Of a stretch of DNA of 64,000 nt, positions 9,148-21,164 are shown piece by piece. The stretch is from Impatiens glandulifera. Taxonomy: Eukaryota > Streptophyta > Magnoliopsida > Ericales > Balsaminaceae. The translations under genes and the position numbers were made by a program. Each line of letters opens with the position of its first letter. The first letter of the stretch is position 1. The stretch covers positions 140,545,913-140,609,912 of the forward strand of contig NC_061862.1 in NCBI RefSeq assembly GCF_907164915.1, given 5' to 3'. The notes below the pieces were generated by a model, which was not told where the DNA came from, searched no databases, and was given only the letters and a program-made list of their open reading frames with translations.

Positions 9148-11062
9148 ATGGTTCTACAAGCAATCAAAAGGAAATATTGATGGTGAAAGAGGTTGATCGG
9201 CTAAGCGCATTGCCGGATGGTCTTATTTACTCATATATTTTCATTTATTGATACAAAACATATGGTAAAAAGTTGTGTGTTGTCCAAACGGTACCAGTAT
9301 CTTTGGCATTCCCTAACCAATTTTCGATTCAGCAAGAAAAAATATCCCAACTACAACTTTTTCGCAAACTTTATCCGTCAAATGCTATTACGCCTTGATG
9401 GATCAAAAATCATTTCATTGAGGATTAAATTTATTGAATCTGTTCCACATAAATTTCTGAAACGTATTTTAAAGTATGTGTTGTCAAGTAATCTACAACA
9501 TGTAATGATCAAGGTTGTTCCCGAGATTGTTCTCATCCCCAATCATTGAAAACCCTCCATTCTCCATGTCCAAATGGATTATTCTCTTTTAATTTCCCCC
9601 TCCTTACTACACTATACCTAGAGAATCCCACATTTGATCCTCTTAGTAGATTTGCTGAACCTTTTTCTAGGTGTCCTAATTTGAAAGATCTGACTTTACA
9701 CGATACTGAGATTTCTCATTTACGAGCCCTTACAATTATGGGTGACCAACTTGAAAATTTGGATATTTCAATACTGTTATGCTCCAGGGACTTAGAAATT
9801 ATAATTCAAGGGCCAAAACTCTATTCATTCAAATTTGAGGGAACCTATTTTATCAAATTTAAGACCAAAACTCCATCTAAAGAAAAGGTTCTTTCTTGCA
9901 TCCTTTATCATGATGAAAACTGGGAAGACAAGATATTGAATGTTACTGAGATGCTTCAAGAATTCCAGAATGCAAAATATTTAAAAGTTGACTCAGACAT
10001 TATACAGGTATGTGTCTAAATTATTATTTTTTTTTTTTGACTTTTTATCACCCAAATCTTACTGCATTTGATGGTTGAAAACAATTCTTGAAATGTAAAA
10101 CATTTCAAAACAAGTCCTGGAATTAATTCATATTTTTACTAATAGCACAAAAATATTGTGAAACTGTAAAAAGTCTAATTAAAAACAAGTTAGGACTTGA
10201 TTATAGATATGTTAATATTGGATAAAGATAAATGAAAATTTTTTAAGCAAAATCAGATCTAAGGCCTAAATAAAGTTCAGGGAGAAAATATCAATTATCC
10301 TTAAATAAACCATCAACTACAACAAAATCAAGCAATAATATCTAAGGCCTTCTAGACAATTGAAACCCAAATATTGAATTATTATAAAATTGATTACCCA
10401 AAATTTTTAAGTAGTCTAGCCTCTTATTTGGTTATGCTGCAATAACCCTAATTAGTGTTCTCATTATTTTTGATTTTGGATGCTGTTTCCATGGAGCGAC
10501 CATTTCCAGCCTTTCATTTCAGTAATTTACAGCTTTTGGAGTTGAATTTTTCTACAGGATTTCATGGGATAATTTATTATATTATCAAGGTTCTGAAGGA
10601 TTCTCCCATTGCACATCTTTTACGGAAGAACATGTGGAAGGTAACACTCTTCCTATCAATTTGTTGTTGTTGTTATAATTTCTTCATCTTGTCTACAAAA
10701 GTTGAAATTCTGTATCTGCTTCCGATGTTTTATTTACTATTCAGCCTCCTTAAAGGAGTGTTTTAAAAAAATAAAGTATAACTCAACATATTTTCCTTAC
10801 TTATTTGAGGGTGGAAATTGTGTTGATGTTTATGTTGTTGAAACCATATGTACAATGTTGCTAAAATAAATAAATCTAATTGGATGGTGTAATTTATATT
10901 CTTGAAATGTAATAAATATGGTTTTCTGGAATTATATTTTCATTTGGAACTATTCAAATGCAGAAGATAATAAAGTCAAGAGGAAAACGAATGAAAACTC
11001 ATTATATCGACCGTCATCCTCATAGACTAAAAGTGGTATCAAAAGGCATACAACATATCCAG
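9148..11062 (+). pseudogene. F-box/LRR (FBD-like) pseudogene, three exons recognisable
   Basis: Plant F-box/LRR proteins are substrate receptors of SCF ubiquitin ligases. Exon 1 begins near ATG 9,148 by comparison with the relatives at 44,248 (reverse) and 54,726. A frameshift closes that frame at once, and the F-box (VDRLSALPDGLIY, then FSFIDTKHMVKSCVLSKRYQYLWHSL) is split between two frames near 9,217-9,235. The LRR part continues at 9,217-9,549, and after another frame break at 9,546-10,009 (NLKDLTLHDTEISHLRAL, EMLQEFQNAKYLKV). A donor GTATGT follows at 10,010. Exon 2 covers about 10,490-10,640 (FHFSNLQLLELNF) and ends at a GTAACA donor. Exon 3 is 10,964-11,062 between CAG and GT. At least two frame breaks make this a pseudogene, though the least damaged of the family here. 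Confidence 0.85.
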
Positions 11063-11591
11063 GTTAAATTCAATTATCAACTTGAGTTAGGATGGAACTC
11101 TATGTTCAAAACATTCTAAACAATGTTGTAAGAGAACTCCTCGCATAGGAAGGGAATCCCATGAGTTCAAAATATGTTAAAGGGTTGTATAAGGACCAAC
11201 TAATTATGTTTGTTGAAATTATTTGTATTTCATGTTAACTTATGTTGAACTTTTGTTATGTCCTATCAAAATCTGATATTTTCCTACATTATGCCTCATT
11301 TTTTAACAATGATTTAATTTCTTTACTATATTTATATATGAGATGGTGATTTCTTGGATTGAGGTGGGTTCATCTAGTTCATTGGGATTGAACATTTTTT
11401 ATGTTATATACATCATATAATTAAATACTCAAGCTATTTAGAAAAAGATTAGAGAATATCTAGTTCATTTAAAATGATTAATAAATCTTGTGCACTTTTT
11501 GTAGTCTTTGCTTTCGGACTGGGGTTGAGGAAATTTTCATAATTCTTTTTTCTTCAAACTACTCTAAGAATTATTTTATGACAAAAATAAT
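11063..11591. other. 3' flank of the F-box pseudogene
   Basis: AT-rich and shared with 31,845-32,365. No further exon could be identified with confidence. If the gene had a last exon after 11,062, it is not recognisable. Confidence 0.5.
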
Positions 11592-12880
11592 TTAGAGATC
11601 CTCTTCATGCGTCCAAGAGTCGTCATCTTCATGCGCAACACATCCCTCTTTTTTTGGAAAATTTGAAAAGGTAATAAATTTTGATGGTGCCACCAAATCG
11701 ACCCCGAAATAATCCACATGACCGGGAAATTTGGGGAGCTTAAATATGTGAGCAATTACGTAATTCTGAGCCACATAAATTGAATTTTTCTCCACAAGTT
11801 TCGGATTTCGAAAACGGACTCCAAAATTATCTAGGTTATACTTTTAATTCGTTAAAAATATCTTACTATTAGTCTATTTATATACTCTTTAATAGTTTAT
11901 AATAGATATACACTACAAGAACCCCTTAAACAAAATGCGACATTATTATGGTCATAGCTCCAAAGTTTTCACTCTTTTTGTTTGAGTGCATTAAAAGCTA
12001 GAAGTTGACCTAGGAGTTCTTACTAAGAATCCCTAGAAGAACGGTAAGTGTGCGCGATAAAAAAATCGCGAGCTTTTGGAAGCTTATACCATTTATATAT
12101 GTTTTTTGTTTTAATTTTGTGAGAGAAATTAATTTTATTTTATATCCCAAATTTAAGCGTTAAAAAAAAGACTTTATAAATAACCCTATAACTTTCCTTC
12201 CTATCGAATCTGTGAGAGATTATGATTTTAATGGGAAGTTACCATGGGTCTATTTAGATGACCGGGACAATATGAGGAGCTTAAATATGTGAGCCGTTTG
12301 TGTAATTGTGAGCCACCTAAATTGAATTTTGCTCCATAAGTTTTGGCTTTCAAAAAGGGAATCCAAAATTATCTTGGTTATTCTTTTAATTGGTTCAAAA
12401 TATCTTACTATTAGTCCATTTATATACTCTAGAAGAATAGTTTGGAATACAGATACACCGCAAGAACCCATGAACAAAAATTTACTTTCTTAAGTTCATA
12501 GCTCAAAAGTTTTCACTATTTTTAATAAAGATACACTGCAAGAACCCATTGAACAAAAATCGACATTGTTTATTTCATAGCTTCAATGTTTTCACTCTTT
12601 TTTGTTCGAGTGCATTAATTATAAGCTTGAAGTTGGCTTAGGAGTTCCTACTTAGCATCCATAAAATCATCATAAGTGTTTGCGATAAAAAGTTGCCAAG
12701 TTTGAGGGTTTTGAAGCTTATACCATTCATATATTTTTTTTTAAGTTTGTGAGAGAAATTAATTTTATTTGATATAAAAAATTTAAGCATTTAAAGCAAG
12801 ATTTTATAGATAATCCCATAACTTTCATTCCCGTAAAATCTTTGAGAGATTAGGATTTTAGTGGGAGGTTACCTTAGGTC
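11592..12880. repeat. Local tandem block, units about 0.55-0.63 kb
   Basis: Marks recur in order: 'gaggagcttaaatatgtgag' near 11,735 and 12,275 (541 bp apart), 'cactRcaagaaccc' near 11,910, 12,453 and 12,536, 'gtttgagtgcatta' near 11,977 and 12,604, and 'agcttataccatt' near 12,080 and 12,714. It is therefore one full unit, one shortened and one partial unit. A reverse reading frame at 11,795-11,592 (67 codons, with FKLPKFPGHVDYFGVDL) is only partly repeated and I do not recognise it. The D2 partner is 32,593-33,815, which carries 205 extra bases just before it. Confidence 0.7.
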
Positions 12881-13295
12881 TATATATATTTTTTCGATTA
12901 CAACTTCAGGACTATAGAGTCGCCACCCATATTTCGTATAAAACTAAGGAAAATAAGAGGCATATACATTCCACAATTAGAGATTTTTATGAGTTCAGTG
13001 CATGGTTACATGTGAGAAAGGGCCAAAGGCAACTATGTCCCACAATGCCTTTAAGTTTTTTCTAATTTAATTTTTCCAATTTAAAACAAATTTTATGCTT
13101 TACTTTTTAATTTCTCGTTTTATATTTATGCTAAAGATAAGGGTGATTTGTCCACTTTTCAGTGGATCTTGTGTTTTTGTTGACAATAAATATAAAGAAT
13201 ATGATAAATATACGAGAAGGAAATATTAAAACAACATAAAGCCTATAAAATAAACATCACATAAGCTATCTTACAAACTAATAGCTTAGATATTA
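12881..13295. other. Non-coding DNA before the LINE
   Basis: Shared with 33,816-34,225. No reading frame or motif is recognised. Confidence 0.5.
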
Positions 13296-14457
13296 AATGT
13301 TATGGTTTATCTTTTTTTGGTAACGTCAATTATATAAAAAGTCACAAAAGGGCAAAGGACTTACATGAGTTAAAAGAAAATCGAAGTAAAACAAATTAAA
13401 TGATGAACAATAAAAGAAACAAATGAGAGATAACAAATGACAAATGATAATTAAACTGCAATGAAATCAGTGGTGAGGGTGACTTTCTCGTAAACAATGT
13501 TTCAGTTTTGATAGATTAACCAATTCTTCTCACATGTGGGAATATGCCTCTACGTTTGGATGAGAAAGTTGTCATCGATGATAATATTGTTCCATACTGT
13601 GTCCGAATTGTTGCGGACTCCTGAGAAGACTCTAGTGTTCCTCTCCATCCAAATGTGATAATAATGTTGGCGAAGAAACTCTTGAAGGTATTGGAGCTGA
13701 AGTCATTTCCCTTGGTTTTTTTTATGGCGAGTTCCTTGATGTCGGTCCATTCATTTGGGAAGCTGAGGAGACTCATTGATACAGAGAATATGCGCCAAAG
13801 CAAGGAGACGAAAGGGAAGTTCCTAAGGAAGTGTTCAAAGGTCTCCTCATTTCTCAACAAAAGGAGGCAATTAGGATCCGAGATGCTCATGTTCTTTTTT
13901 ATCCAATCACGGTTATAGAGTCTCTCGCGAAATGCGAGTAAAAAAATGAATTGGTGTATGGGGATCACTTTGGTAGACCACACTAAGTGGGACCATGGGA
14001 CAAGGTTCCCATGATCACGAACAAAATCCCAAGCAGACCCTGAGTCGAACTTTCCATTGTTTTTGACACTCAAAATACGAGCATCCTCAGGGTTATTCAG
14101 TTGATAAGATGAGAGTGCGTCAAGAATAGTCCTAAGAAGGTCGTTCCAATCCGCGCTCTTAACTTGTGGAACTATGGTCAATTGACATATCCGCTTGATT
14201 TGAGTGATGATAAAGACACATTTATGAATTATGGGTCTATTTTTGAACTAGGGGTCATGCCAGAACAGAGTACCATTACTGTTTCCAATTTGAATGTTGA
14301 TTATCTTGCCTGCACAGTCTTTAAGCTTCAAAATCTTTTTAAGGGACCATGTCATCTCCATTCTAATCTTGGCATGTCTAGATGTTGATTTCTTTTTTGA
14401 TGAACCTCGAGGGTACTCATCTGACCCATAGCTATTCCTAATGTTATGGTTTATCTT
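13296..14457 (-). mobile_element. 5'-truncated LINE (L1) with 18-bp target duplication, ORF2 C-terminus
   Basis: AATGTTATGGTTTATCTT occurs exactly at 13,296-13,313 and 14,440-14,457, bracketing a reverse-strand LINE end of 1,126 bp with a short poly(T) on its 3' (left) side. A 221-codon reverse frame at 14,181-13,516 encodes the zf-RVT domain at the end of plant LINE ORF2: NNGKFDSGSAWDFV, WSHLVWSTKVIPIHQFIFLL, then DPNCLLLLRNEETFEHFL in place of the usual Cys-rich pattern. The reverse transcriptase and endonuclease are missing. It cannot move by itself. The D2 partner carries the same insertion with the same target duplication, so it is older than D2. Confidence 0.92.
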
Positions 14458-15510
14458 AAGTCTACCAATTTTAAAATTTTAGGTGAGTGTTTATACAAAA
14501 TAAAATATTTATACATAATTCAGTAATGTGTTTAGATTTTAGAGTTTAGGTAAACTCATGGAGAAATAATTATTTTTTTTATTTAATGTATTTTTATATT
14601 TTGTTTTTTAGGTTTTATACTTTTATATTTTAATTTTGTTAAATTTTTATGTTGAGTTTTGATTTTGAGACAAACTTAGAACCAAGCAAAACTCAAACTT
14701 AAAACATGCAAACCAACAAAACCCAAAATAAAATATAAAGGAAAGGAGGATATGGGACAAAGAGCTGGTTGTTTGAAGAAGGAAGCAGCAGCATGCGTCG
14801 CTAAATGGTCATTGCAAGAGGATAACAACCATCAACAATCTTCTTCTTGGTCGGGAAGGACGGCCACAATAGTTGGGAGATTCAACGCAAATTTTAATTT
14901 TGTGACCCCACAAAATTAAAATAAATATAATAATTATATATTCCTATCCAAAACATATTAAATATATACTAATATTAACTAGTATAAAAAAATATTTCAA
15001 AATATATATAAAAAATTATTTCAAAATGTATATAAAAAATATTAATATAACAAGTTGTAAACGTAACAATATACCATAATAATTTTCAATTTTTGTGGCA
15101 AAATTACAAGTACTTTTTTTTAATTGACATCATTAAGGATATTAATTTATTTTACTTCTCTTGATAGCATTGTCTTGTAATTACTAAGCACTTTAAATAA
15201 ATCAGCAACATCAATGTCCATTTGTTGGTTGTGTTTTAAGAAATTTTATAATTTAGTACATATCTTCAACAATTTCTCTTCACTGATTTTTTAATTTTTC
15301 ATTAAATAAAAATCAAAGAATTTTTCTGTATCGTTCAAATTACTCAAACCGATCTCGAAGCGATGTAAATAAATTTAAGGGTATTAAAATGTAACCTCAA
15401 ATATGATTTTCACAATCTTTCTTGTAAACATGAAGATGATATAAAAGGAATAAATAAGCTTAATATTAAGGATTAAAAATACTATAAAAAATAATAAAAT
15501 ACTTATAAAT
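14458..15510. other. AT-rich DNA with a doubtful 55-codon frame
   Basis: 14,752-14,919 reads MGQRAGCLKKEAAACVAKWS and on to a TAA in this copy. The D2 partner near 35,733 has a stop at codon 19, and the third copy near 21,058 has a deletion, so it is unlikely to be a gene. Copies 2 and 3 also contain a TTTGGGCC(n)GGCCCAAA-like palindrome just upstream, a motif common in plant promoters, lost here by a short deletion. The remainder to 15,510 is AT-rich and featureless. Confidence 0.45.
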
Positions 15511-15650
15511 TGTAATATAGAGAGAAAAATTAGTGTATTATTATATTATATATAATATGGAGTGAGAAAAAATAATATATTATTATATAATATGGAGAGA
15601 GAAAAAAATAATATATTATCATTTATAATATGGAGAGAGAGAAAATTAAC
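15511..15650. repeat. GGAGAGAGAAAAAATAATATATT tandem units, four copies
   Basis: The mark 'atatggagWgagaaaa' lies at 15,555, 15,590 and 15,628, with a divergent first unit at about 15,514, giving a 35-41-bp spacing. The D2 partner is about 36,485-36,620. Confidence 0.75.
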
Positions 15651-15816
15651 CTATTATACAAAATAAATATAAAAATATGATATTATTAATATTTTAATTT
15701 TTGGTGATTTCGGTGTAGGATTTACTGTGATGAAATCGGATTACTATGGTGATTGATTGAGGACTTGTCGTTGGGCCTACGCTTTCTTCAATTCAAAGTT
15801 GACTGTATCGCTTCTA

Positions 15817-15998
15817 TAAAGGAATACAATTCGTTGTTATTTTCATTCCAAGATGTAAACTATATATACAAGATTATAATATTGAAATCCACTCATATAG
15901 GGATCTCCAATATATTAAATTGATTATATTTATTATATTGAGATCGAACAATTTAGGGATCTCCAATATATTATATTGATTACATTACATTTATTACA
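15817..15998 (-). mobile_element. 3' LTR of rearranged copia, copy 1
   Basis: This 182-bp block matches 36,789-36,970 and, less closely, 40,103-40,285. On the reverse strand it starts TGTAATAAATG. It contains two internal direct repeats of the 'agggatctccaatatatta' type. It lies just beyond the pol C-terminal tail, where the 3' LTR of a reverse-strand element should be. Confidence 0.7.
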
Positions 15999-16009
15999 CC
16001 TCGTAATCG

Positions 16010-16885
16010 AACCAGGTGGGCGATATATGCTGAGAATGGATCGAAATTCTTCAAAAATAACTCTCAAAAGTCCCTTCGTGAAGATATCTTCAAGTTGAAA
16101 GAAAGACGGGACACGAAGAACTCGAACCTGACCGCGTGAGATATCTGAAATGAGGAATCTCTTAACCCAAGAGGCTGATGCACATCATCAAAAGTACCAT
16201 GGAGAAATCATTATTTACATCAAGTTGGTGAATTGATCATTTCTTCGATACGGCAAAACTAAGAACTAATCGAATTGTGGAGGTTTGAAAACAAGACTGA
16301 AACTCTCCCCACAATTAACACCAACCTATTGAGTTTTTCTATCACCTACAAGTCGGGCTTTATGCATCTGAAAAGAGTCATCAACACGGTCTTTATGAGT
16401 AAATACCCATAAAGAACGAATAATATTAACATCACTTGGACGGGGAACCAACTCCCACGTCTTTCTAGCATGGATAACTTCTAGTCCATATCCTAAGGAA
16501 GCTACATGGTTAAGATGTAAAAGTATGTTTGGGACGAAACACCCCGTTGACTTTTGAGTGACTAGTCGAAGAGAAAAGGGGGAGGGGGAGGGGGAGGGCT
16601 TAGAGATGAAAGTGTATGCTGATGATGAATCACATATGGTGATGGAGGATCATCAAAAAAAGTCATATGAGAGTAGAGGGGACTGAATTTAAAAAAAATG
16701 ATCATCAAAGATGACGTGATGACAAATAATGATTTTATCATTTGATATGTCAAAATATTTATAGCCCTGGTGATTCGGTGGGTATCCAAGAAAGACACAA
16801 GGGGTAGAACGTGGAAGAAATTTATGAATCGTCGTGGATGAAAATAAAGGGTAACATAAATACCCAAACATACGTAAATGGTCAT
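16010..16885 (-). pseudogene. Copia pol remains: integrase C-terminus, RT N-terminus, RNase H tail
   Basis: Reading down in coordinate. The integrase C-terminal part is YDHLRMFGYLCYPL, STPCVFLGYPPNHQGYKYFD and HVIFDD (about 16,882-16,689). Next is a degenerate N-terminal RT segment (TWELVPRLSDVNIIR, LWVFTHKD, then QLDVNN and a QPLG-like end; about 16,490-16,180). It passes directly into the last part of RNase H (SRGQVRVL, FFQLEDIFTKGL; about 16,160-16,050). The RT YxDD core and most of RNase H are deleted. Frameshifts and stops are present. The order matches Ty1/copia pol. Confidence 0.8.
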
Positions 16886-18838
16886 ACATTTTTCTCTCTT
16901 CTCTCTTCCATTGCGCCCTAGCATAATGGTCCATTTTCTACTATTTTCTCTTTAATCACTCTTCTATGTTCATCTTCTATTTATCTTCTCTTCAATCACT
17001 TTTCTTTTTCAATGACGAGTAACAACAAAGATTCTACCTGACCCTTTTCGTTTCCAATATCAAGAATCATATCTCTATTATTCTTGAGTTGGAAAACATT
17101 CAATACAAGACATGGGCAGAATTATTCAAGATCCATGACCGTTCTCATCGGGTCCTTCATCACATCATCCCGTTGGAACTTGTTCTACCGTTGCCATCGA
17201 CGAATGAAGAGAAAGATACGTGCCTAACTCTTGATGTCATTGTCCTTTATTTGATCTATGCCATAGTCTCACATGATCTTGGAACTAGACTCTATCGTCG
17301 AGCAAGCCTAGACACGGATACATGATATTTTTCAAGATAACTGAGATTCTCGTGCAATTTCCTTCGAGCAAGATTTTTCCACCAGCATCATGGCATATTT
17401 TCCTAGGGTATTGACTTATTGTCAACGTCTCAAAGTCCCGACCAATTAGTTGAAGGGCATCGATATCCTAGTCTCGAACGACTGCCTTATCGTTGGGCCA
17501 AATAAGAAGGGCTCATCTAATGGGGGTCGATAGGGGAAGTCACAACACCAAGTACAAAGCCATCCTCCTTCTCCTGGCCTCAACAAAGCACCAAGTCCAA
17601 AGTCAACCTCCTTCTCTCTGGCCTCAACAATGGGTTGGTCATTCAGGACGACCATCATTGTCTTGACAATGGCCATGGGCTTCTCCTCCATGCCCGTATC
17701 CAATGGCTCAATGGAAGAGAACTCCTTCCATCTCTCGTCCATTGACGCCACAATAGTAGTCGGCTATCTTTGGCCCGCGTTCGTAATCATAAATGGCTCA
17801 GTCTCCACCAACTCTGATGGACATTGAAGCGGCTATGTATACAATTGGTATTACATCTCCTAATCCGACATGATACATGGACTCTAGTGCGACGTCCCAC
17901 ATGATATCTCAATAATGTACTCTCTCTCATCTTATTTTAATTCAAGCATTAAACATGATATTCTTGTAAGTAATGGTAATACGATTCCATTTTTGGGTAT
18001 TGGGCATACCACTATTTCTTCTTCGAATCATAAACTTACCTTAAATAATATTTTCCCTGCTCATACTCTTGTTAAAATTTTAGTTTATGTTTATAAATTT
18101 ACTATGGATAATTCTGTGTCTGTTGAGTTTGATCCTTTTAGATTTTCTGTTAAGGATTTTTGGACGGGGACGTTTAATGAGATGTGATAGTCGGAGAGAT
18201 CTATATCCAGTCACAACTGGGAATCAAGTGTAATCTTCTACTTTTGTTGCCATCCTTGTGGCATAGTCACCTAGGTTATCTCAGCAACTCTAGTTTTGAA
18301 TCTCTTAAATTAAATAAATTAATTCATTGTAATAAACAACATGTTTCTCATATTTGTCCTTCGTGTTCATTGGGAAAACATGTTCGTTTGCCGTTTAAGG
18401 TTTCTACTTCGATTTGTTTGTTACAAATTGACATTATTCATAATGATGTATGGACGTCTCATGTGTTAAGTTCTGTGGGCCATAAATATTTTGTTTCTCG
18501 ATGACTTTTCATCTTTTTTGTGGACTTTCCCTTTATTTCATAAATCCCAAGTGTTTAATGCTTTCTTGCAATTCCAGACACTCGTCAAAACCCAATTTAA
18601 AAGGGATATAAAATCTTTTCAATGTGATAATGGGAGGGAATTCGATAATCATTCATTTAGGGAGTTTGTGTCCACGCATGGGATGACCTTTCACTTCTCA
18701 TTTTCTCACAATTCGTCTTAGAACGACAAGGCTGAGAGACAGTTTCGTACTATGAATAATTTGATTCATACATTACTCACTCATACTAAGATACCTACCT
18801 CATTTTGGTATCATTCTCTCCAAATGGCCACATACATC
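16886..18838 (+). pseudogene. Copia gag, protease remnant, pre-integrase and integrase core, inverted relative to the rest
   Basis: On the opposite strand from the other half of the same element. A pyrimidine-rich leader precedes ATG 17,012. The gag-like part reads VQ/IQYKTWAELFKIH and HRVLHHIIP (17,089 on), then LDVIVLYLIYAIVSHDL. The spacer after protease is at 17,915-18,187 (LSSYFNSSIKHDILV, ISSSNHKLTLNNIF). GAG_pre-integrase is LWHSHLGYLS with CPSCSLGKHVRLPF. The integrase core is IIHNDVW, FLDDFSSFLWTFPL and QCDNGREFDN (to 18,721), then LQMATYI at 18,838, where copy 1 is cut. Several stops and frameshifts. Its end fits the start of the reverse-strand integrase fragment at 16,882. Confidence 0.82.
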
Positions 18839-18839
18839 A

Positions 18840-19930
18840 TAATTATGTATATGTTTCTTGAACACTACTTTAAGGATGCTGAATATTAAATGAAACATTG
18901 GATGTAGATAACGAATTTTAACGTTTGTAGACAAGCTGAAGAAATTATAACAACAACTAGATAGGACTAGTGTTGCCTTCCACATATTCATTCCTAGAGA
19001 TGTGCGATGGGAGAATCCTTGAGAAACTTGATAATAAATAAAATTACCCCATTAAATCTTGTAGAACAATTCAACTCGAAAGCTTTAAATTACTAAAATG
19101 AATGGCTGGAAATGGTCGCTTCAAGAAAAAAAGTATCCATAATCAAAACCTGTCAAAAATAATGAGACCACTAATTAAGGTTAGTGAAGCTAAACCATAT
19201 AAAAGGCTAAACTATTTAACATTCATTTTTAAAACTGTAGATAACATCTCGCTAGTTAAAAATATCATTTATGTTTAGTCAATACTAACTTTTCTACAAT
19301 CAAGTCCTAACTTGTTTTGAACTAGACTTTTTACCGAGTTTTAAAATATTTTTGTGCTATTAGTAAAATATTGATTAATGATTGGACTTGTTTTGAAATA
19401 GTTTATATTTCAAGAATTGTTTTCCTGTTTTAGGAGGTCTTTCAACTATCAAGTTCAATAAGATTGAGTGAGATAAAGACAAAAGAATAACTAATATTTT
19501 ACATGCTGGAAATCTTGAAGCATCTTAGTAATTTACATGTTTATTATTACATGTTGTAGATATTATGACAATACATACTTGAAAATATGTTCTAGAAATT
19601 GAGGATCCGAATAACTAATTTAATCATAAATGAAAAGATTTTTGATCTGTCCAGGGGTAATAGCATTGGACTAATACAGTTTGTGAAAAAGTTGTGGTTG
19701 GGTATTTTGTCTAACTGAATTGAAAATTCGTTAAGGAATGAAAAGATATTGGTATCGTTGGAAAACACATCTTTTAATCACATGTTTTGTATCGATAAAC
19801 GAATATATTTGATAAATAAGACCATCTGACAATGCGCTTAACCGATCGACCCCTTCACTATTATTTTCACCTTTTGTTTCTTGTAAGAACCATTTTATTT
19901 TAAAGAAATGAATAATGTTCAAAGTCATGC
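18840..19930 (-). pseudogene. F-box/LRR pseudogene fragment, reverse strand (D2 copy 1)
   Basis: The F-box start is GVDRLSALSDGLIYQIYSFI and DTKHVIKRCV at about 19,855-19,731, ended by a frameshift. The LRR middle is deleted and a short QD/MLQ-type piece follows near 19,520. A late exon lies at about 19,115-18,985. Its donor reads GGCAACA where relatives read GGTAACA, a GC donor shared with the D2 partner. Partner: 43,150-44,270. The left limit, about 18,843, is the junction of the 3.1-kb deletion that removed the copia 5' LTR. Confidence 0.75.
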
Positions 19931-20532
19931 AATTATAAGATCAGATCATAATGAATTCTTAGACATCTAACTAAATAGGAATTTTTACTATTTCTTTAAA
20001 AGACATACATCACTAACAAAAAAAAATAGTGGCTGAAAAACACATAAATCTAAAAATAACATTTGATTTAAAATATAAATTCAATATTATTATTTATAAA
20101 ACAAATATCAAAAAATATATTAAAAAACTTAATTTTTAATATATTTATAGGTATATTAATATCATGTATATGCATGCTTAATGACCCTGTGCCAACTTAA
20201 AAAATAGGTCAATGAATAACATATTTAGGACGTGCATGACAATATGACACACAACTTTAAAGAAACATTAATCTGATATTGATACATTAATCTTCACACA
20301 ATGTCAAGAAAAACAAGACACCTAATTAATTTGATACCGATACATTAATGTTAAATTCATATATTTATAAGAAACAAGGATACAACCGCCTTCCAGGCCA
20401 AACCTAAAAATAGGAAATGATAACAACATTCTTAGCATCTTAAATATTGCTGAAAATAGCTCTATATGATAATTGTTTGATAGTTCAACCAATATTCATA
20501 CAAATTGATATAACCCCTTTACAATTTTGGTC
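19931..20532. other. AT-rich upstream DNA of the reverse F-box fragment
   Basis: Closely matches 44,280-44,880. No reading frame or element recognised. The match stops sharply at about 20,532. Confidence 0.6.
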
Positions 20533-21164
20533 ATGCCAGAACATAGTACCATTACTGTTTCCAATTTGAATGTTGATTATCTTGCCTGCACAGTCTTTAA
20601 GCTTCAAAATCTTTTTAAGGGACCATGTCATCTCCATTCTAATCTTGGCATGTCTAGATGTTGATTTCTTTTTTGATGAACCTCGAGGGTACTCATCTGA
20701 CCCATAGCTATTCCTAATGTTATGGTTTATCTTAAGTCTTCCAATTTTAAAATTTTAGTTGAGTGTTTATACAAAATAAAATATTTATACATAATTCAGT
20801 AATGTGTTTAGATTTTAGAGTTTAGGCAAACTCTTGGAGAAATAATTATTTTTTTTTATTTAATGTATTTTTATATTTTGTTTTTTAGGTTTTATACTTT
20901 TATATTTTAATTTTGTTAAATTTTTATGTTGAGTTTGGATTTTGAGACAAACTTAGAACCAAGAAAAACTCAAACTTAAAACATACAAACCAACAAAACC
21001 CAAAATAAAATATAAAGGAAAGGAGGATTTGGGCCAAAGGGCCAAAAGCGTAGCTATATGGGACAAAGAGCTGGTAAGCAACAGCATGCGTCGCTAAATG
21101 GTCATTGCAAGAGGATAACAACCATCAACAATCGTCTTCTTGGTCGGGAAGGACGGCCCTCAAT
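20533..21164. repeat. Third copy of the LINE 5' end and its right flank
   Basis: Matches 14,257-14,870 and 35,196-35,835. It starts inside the truncated LINE, includes its right-hand target duplication AATGTTATGGTTTATCTT at 20,716-20,733, and ends at GGACGGCC(n)CAAT, where the big LTR fragment begins. It keeps the GGGCCAAAGGGCC patch that D2 copy 1 has lost. This piece was therefore copied after the LINE inserted. Confidence 0.88.

Larger units (their letters stand above)
4141..20532. repeat. Segmental duplication D2, copy 1
   Basis: Colinear with about 27,764-44,880. Order: ACCGAGAG array, F-box leader and exon fragment, F-box/LRR pseudogene, 0.6-kb tandem block, LINE with 18-bp target duplication, rearranged copia, reverse-strand F-box fragment. 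Copy 1 keeps 7,893-10,634, which copy 2 lacks. Copy 1 lacks the equivalents of about 40,043-43,185 and of about 32,370-32,570. The homology ends at about 20,532, where copy 1 switches to a third copy of the LINE flank. Confidence 0.88.

Noticed and set aside
11907..11920. CACTACAAGAA at 11,907 and 33,459 as a CACTA transposon terminus
   Set aside because: Only the first ten or so bases fit, related units in the same tandem block read ACACCGCAAGAA and ACACTGCAAGAA, and no opposite terminus or target duplication exists.
14752..14919. 55-codon forward frame beginning MGQRAGCLKKEAAACV
   Set aside because: Closed by a stop or a deletion in the other two copies of the segment, so not under constraint.
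16562..16924. 120-codon reverse frame with a hydrophobic start and Pro-rich end
   Set aside because: It overlaps the copia integrase C-terminus in another phase; the 81-codon frame with YDHLRMFG and FLGYPPNHQGYK is the real one.
17446..17751. 101-codon reverse frame MASMDERWKEFSS, also at 38,611-38,958
   Set aside because: It lies antisense to the copia gag C-terminal region; no family recognised and the length is not conserved between D2 copies.
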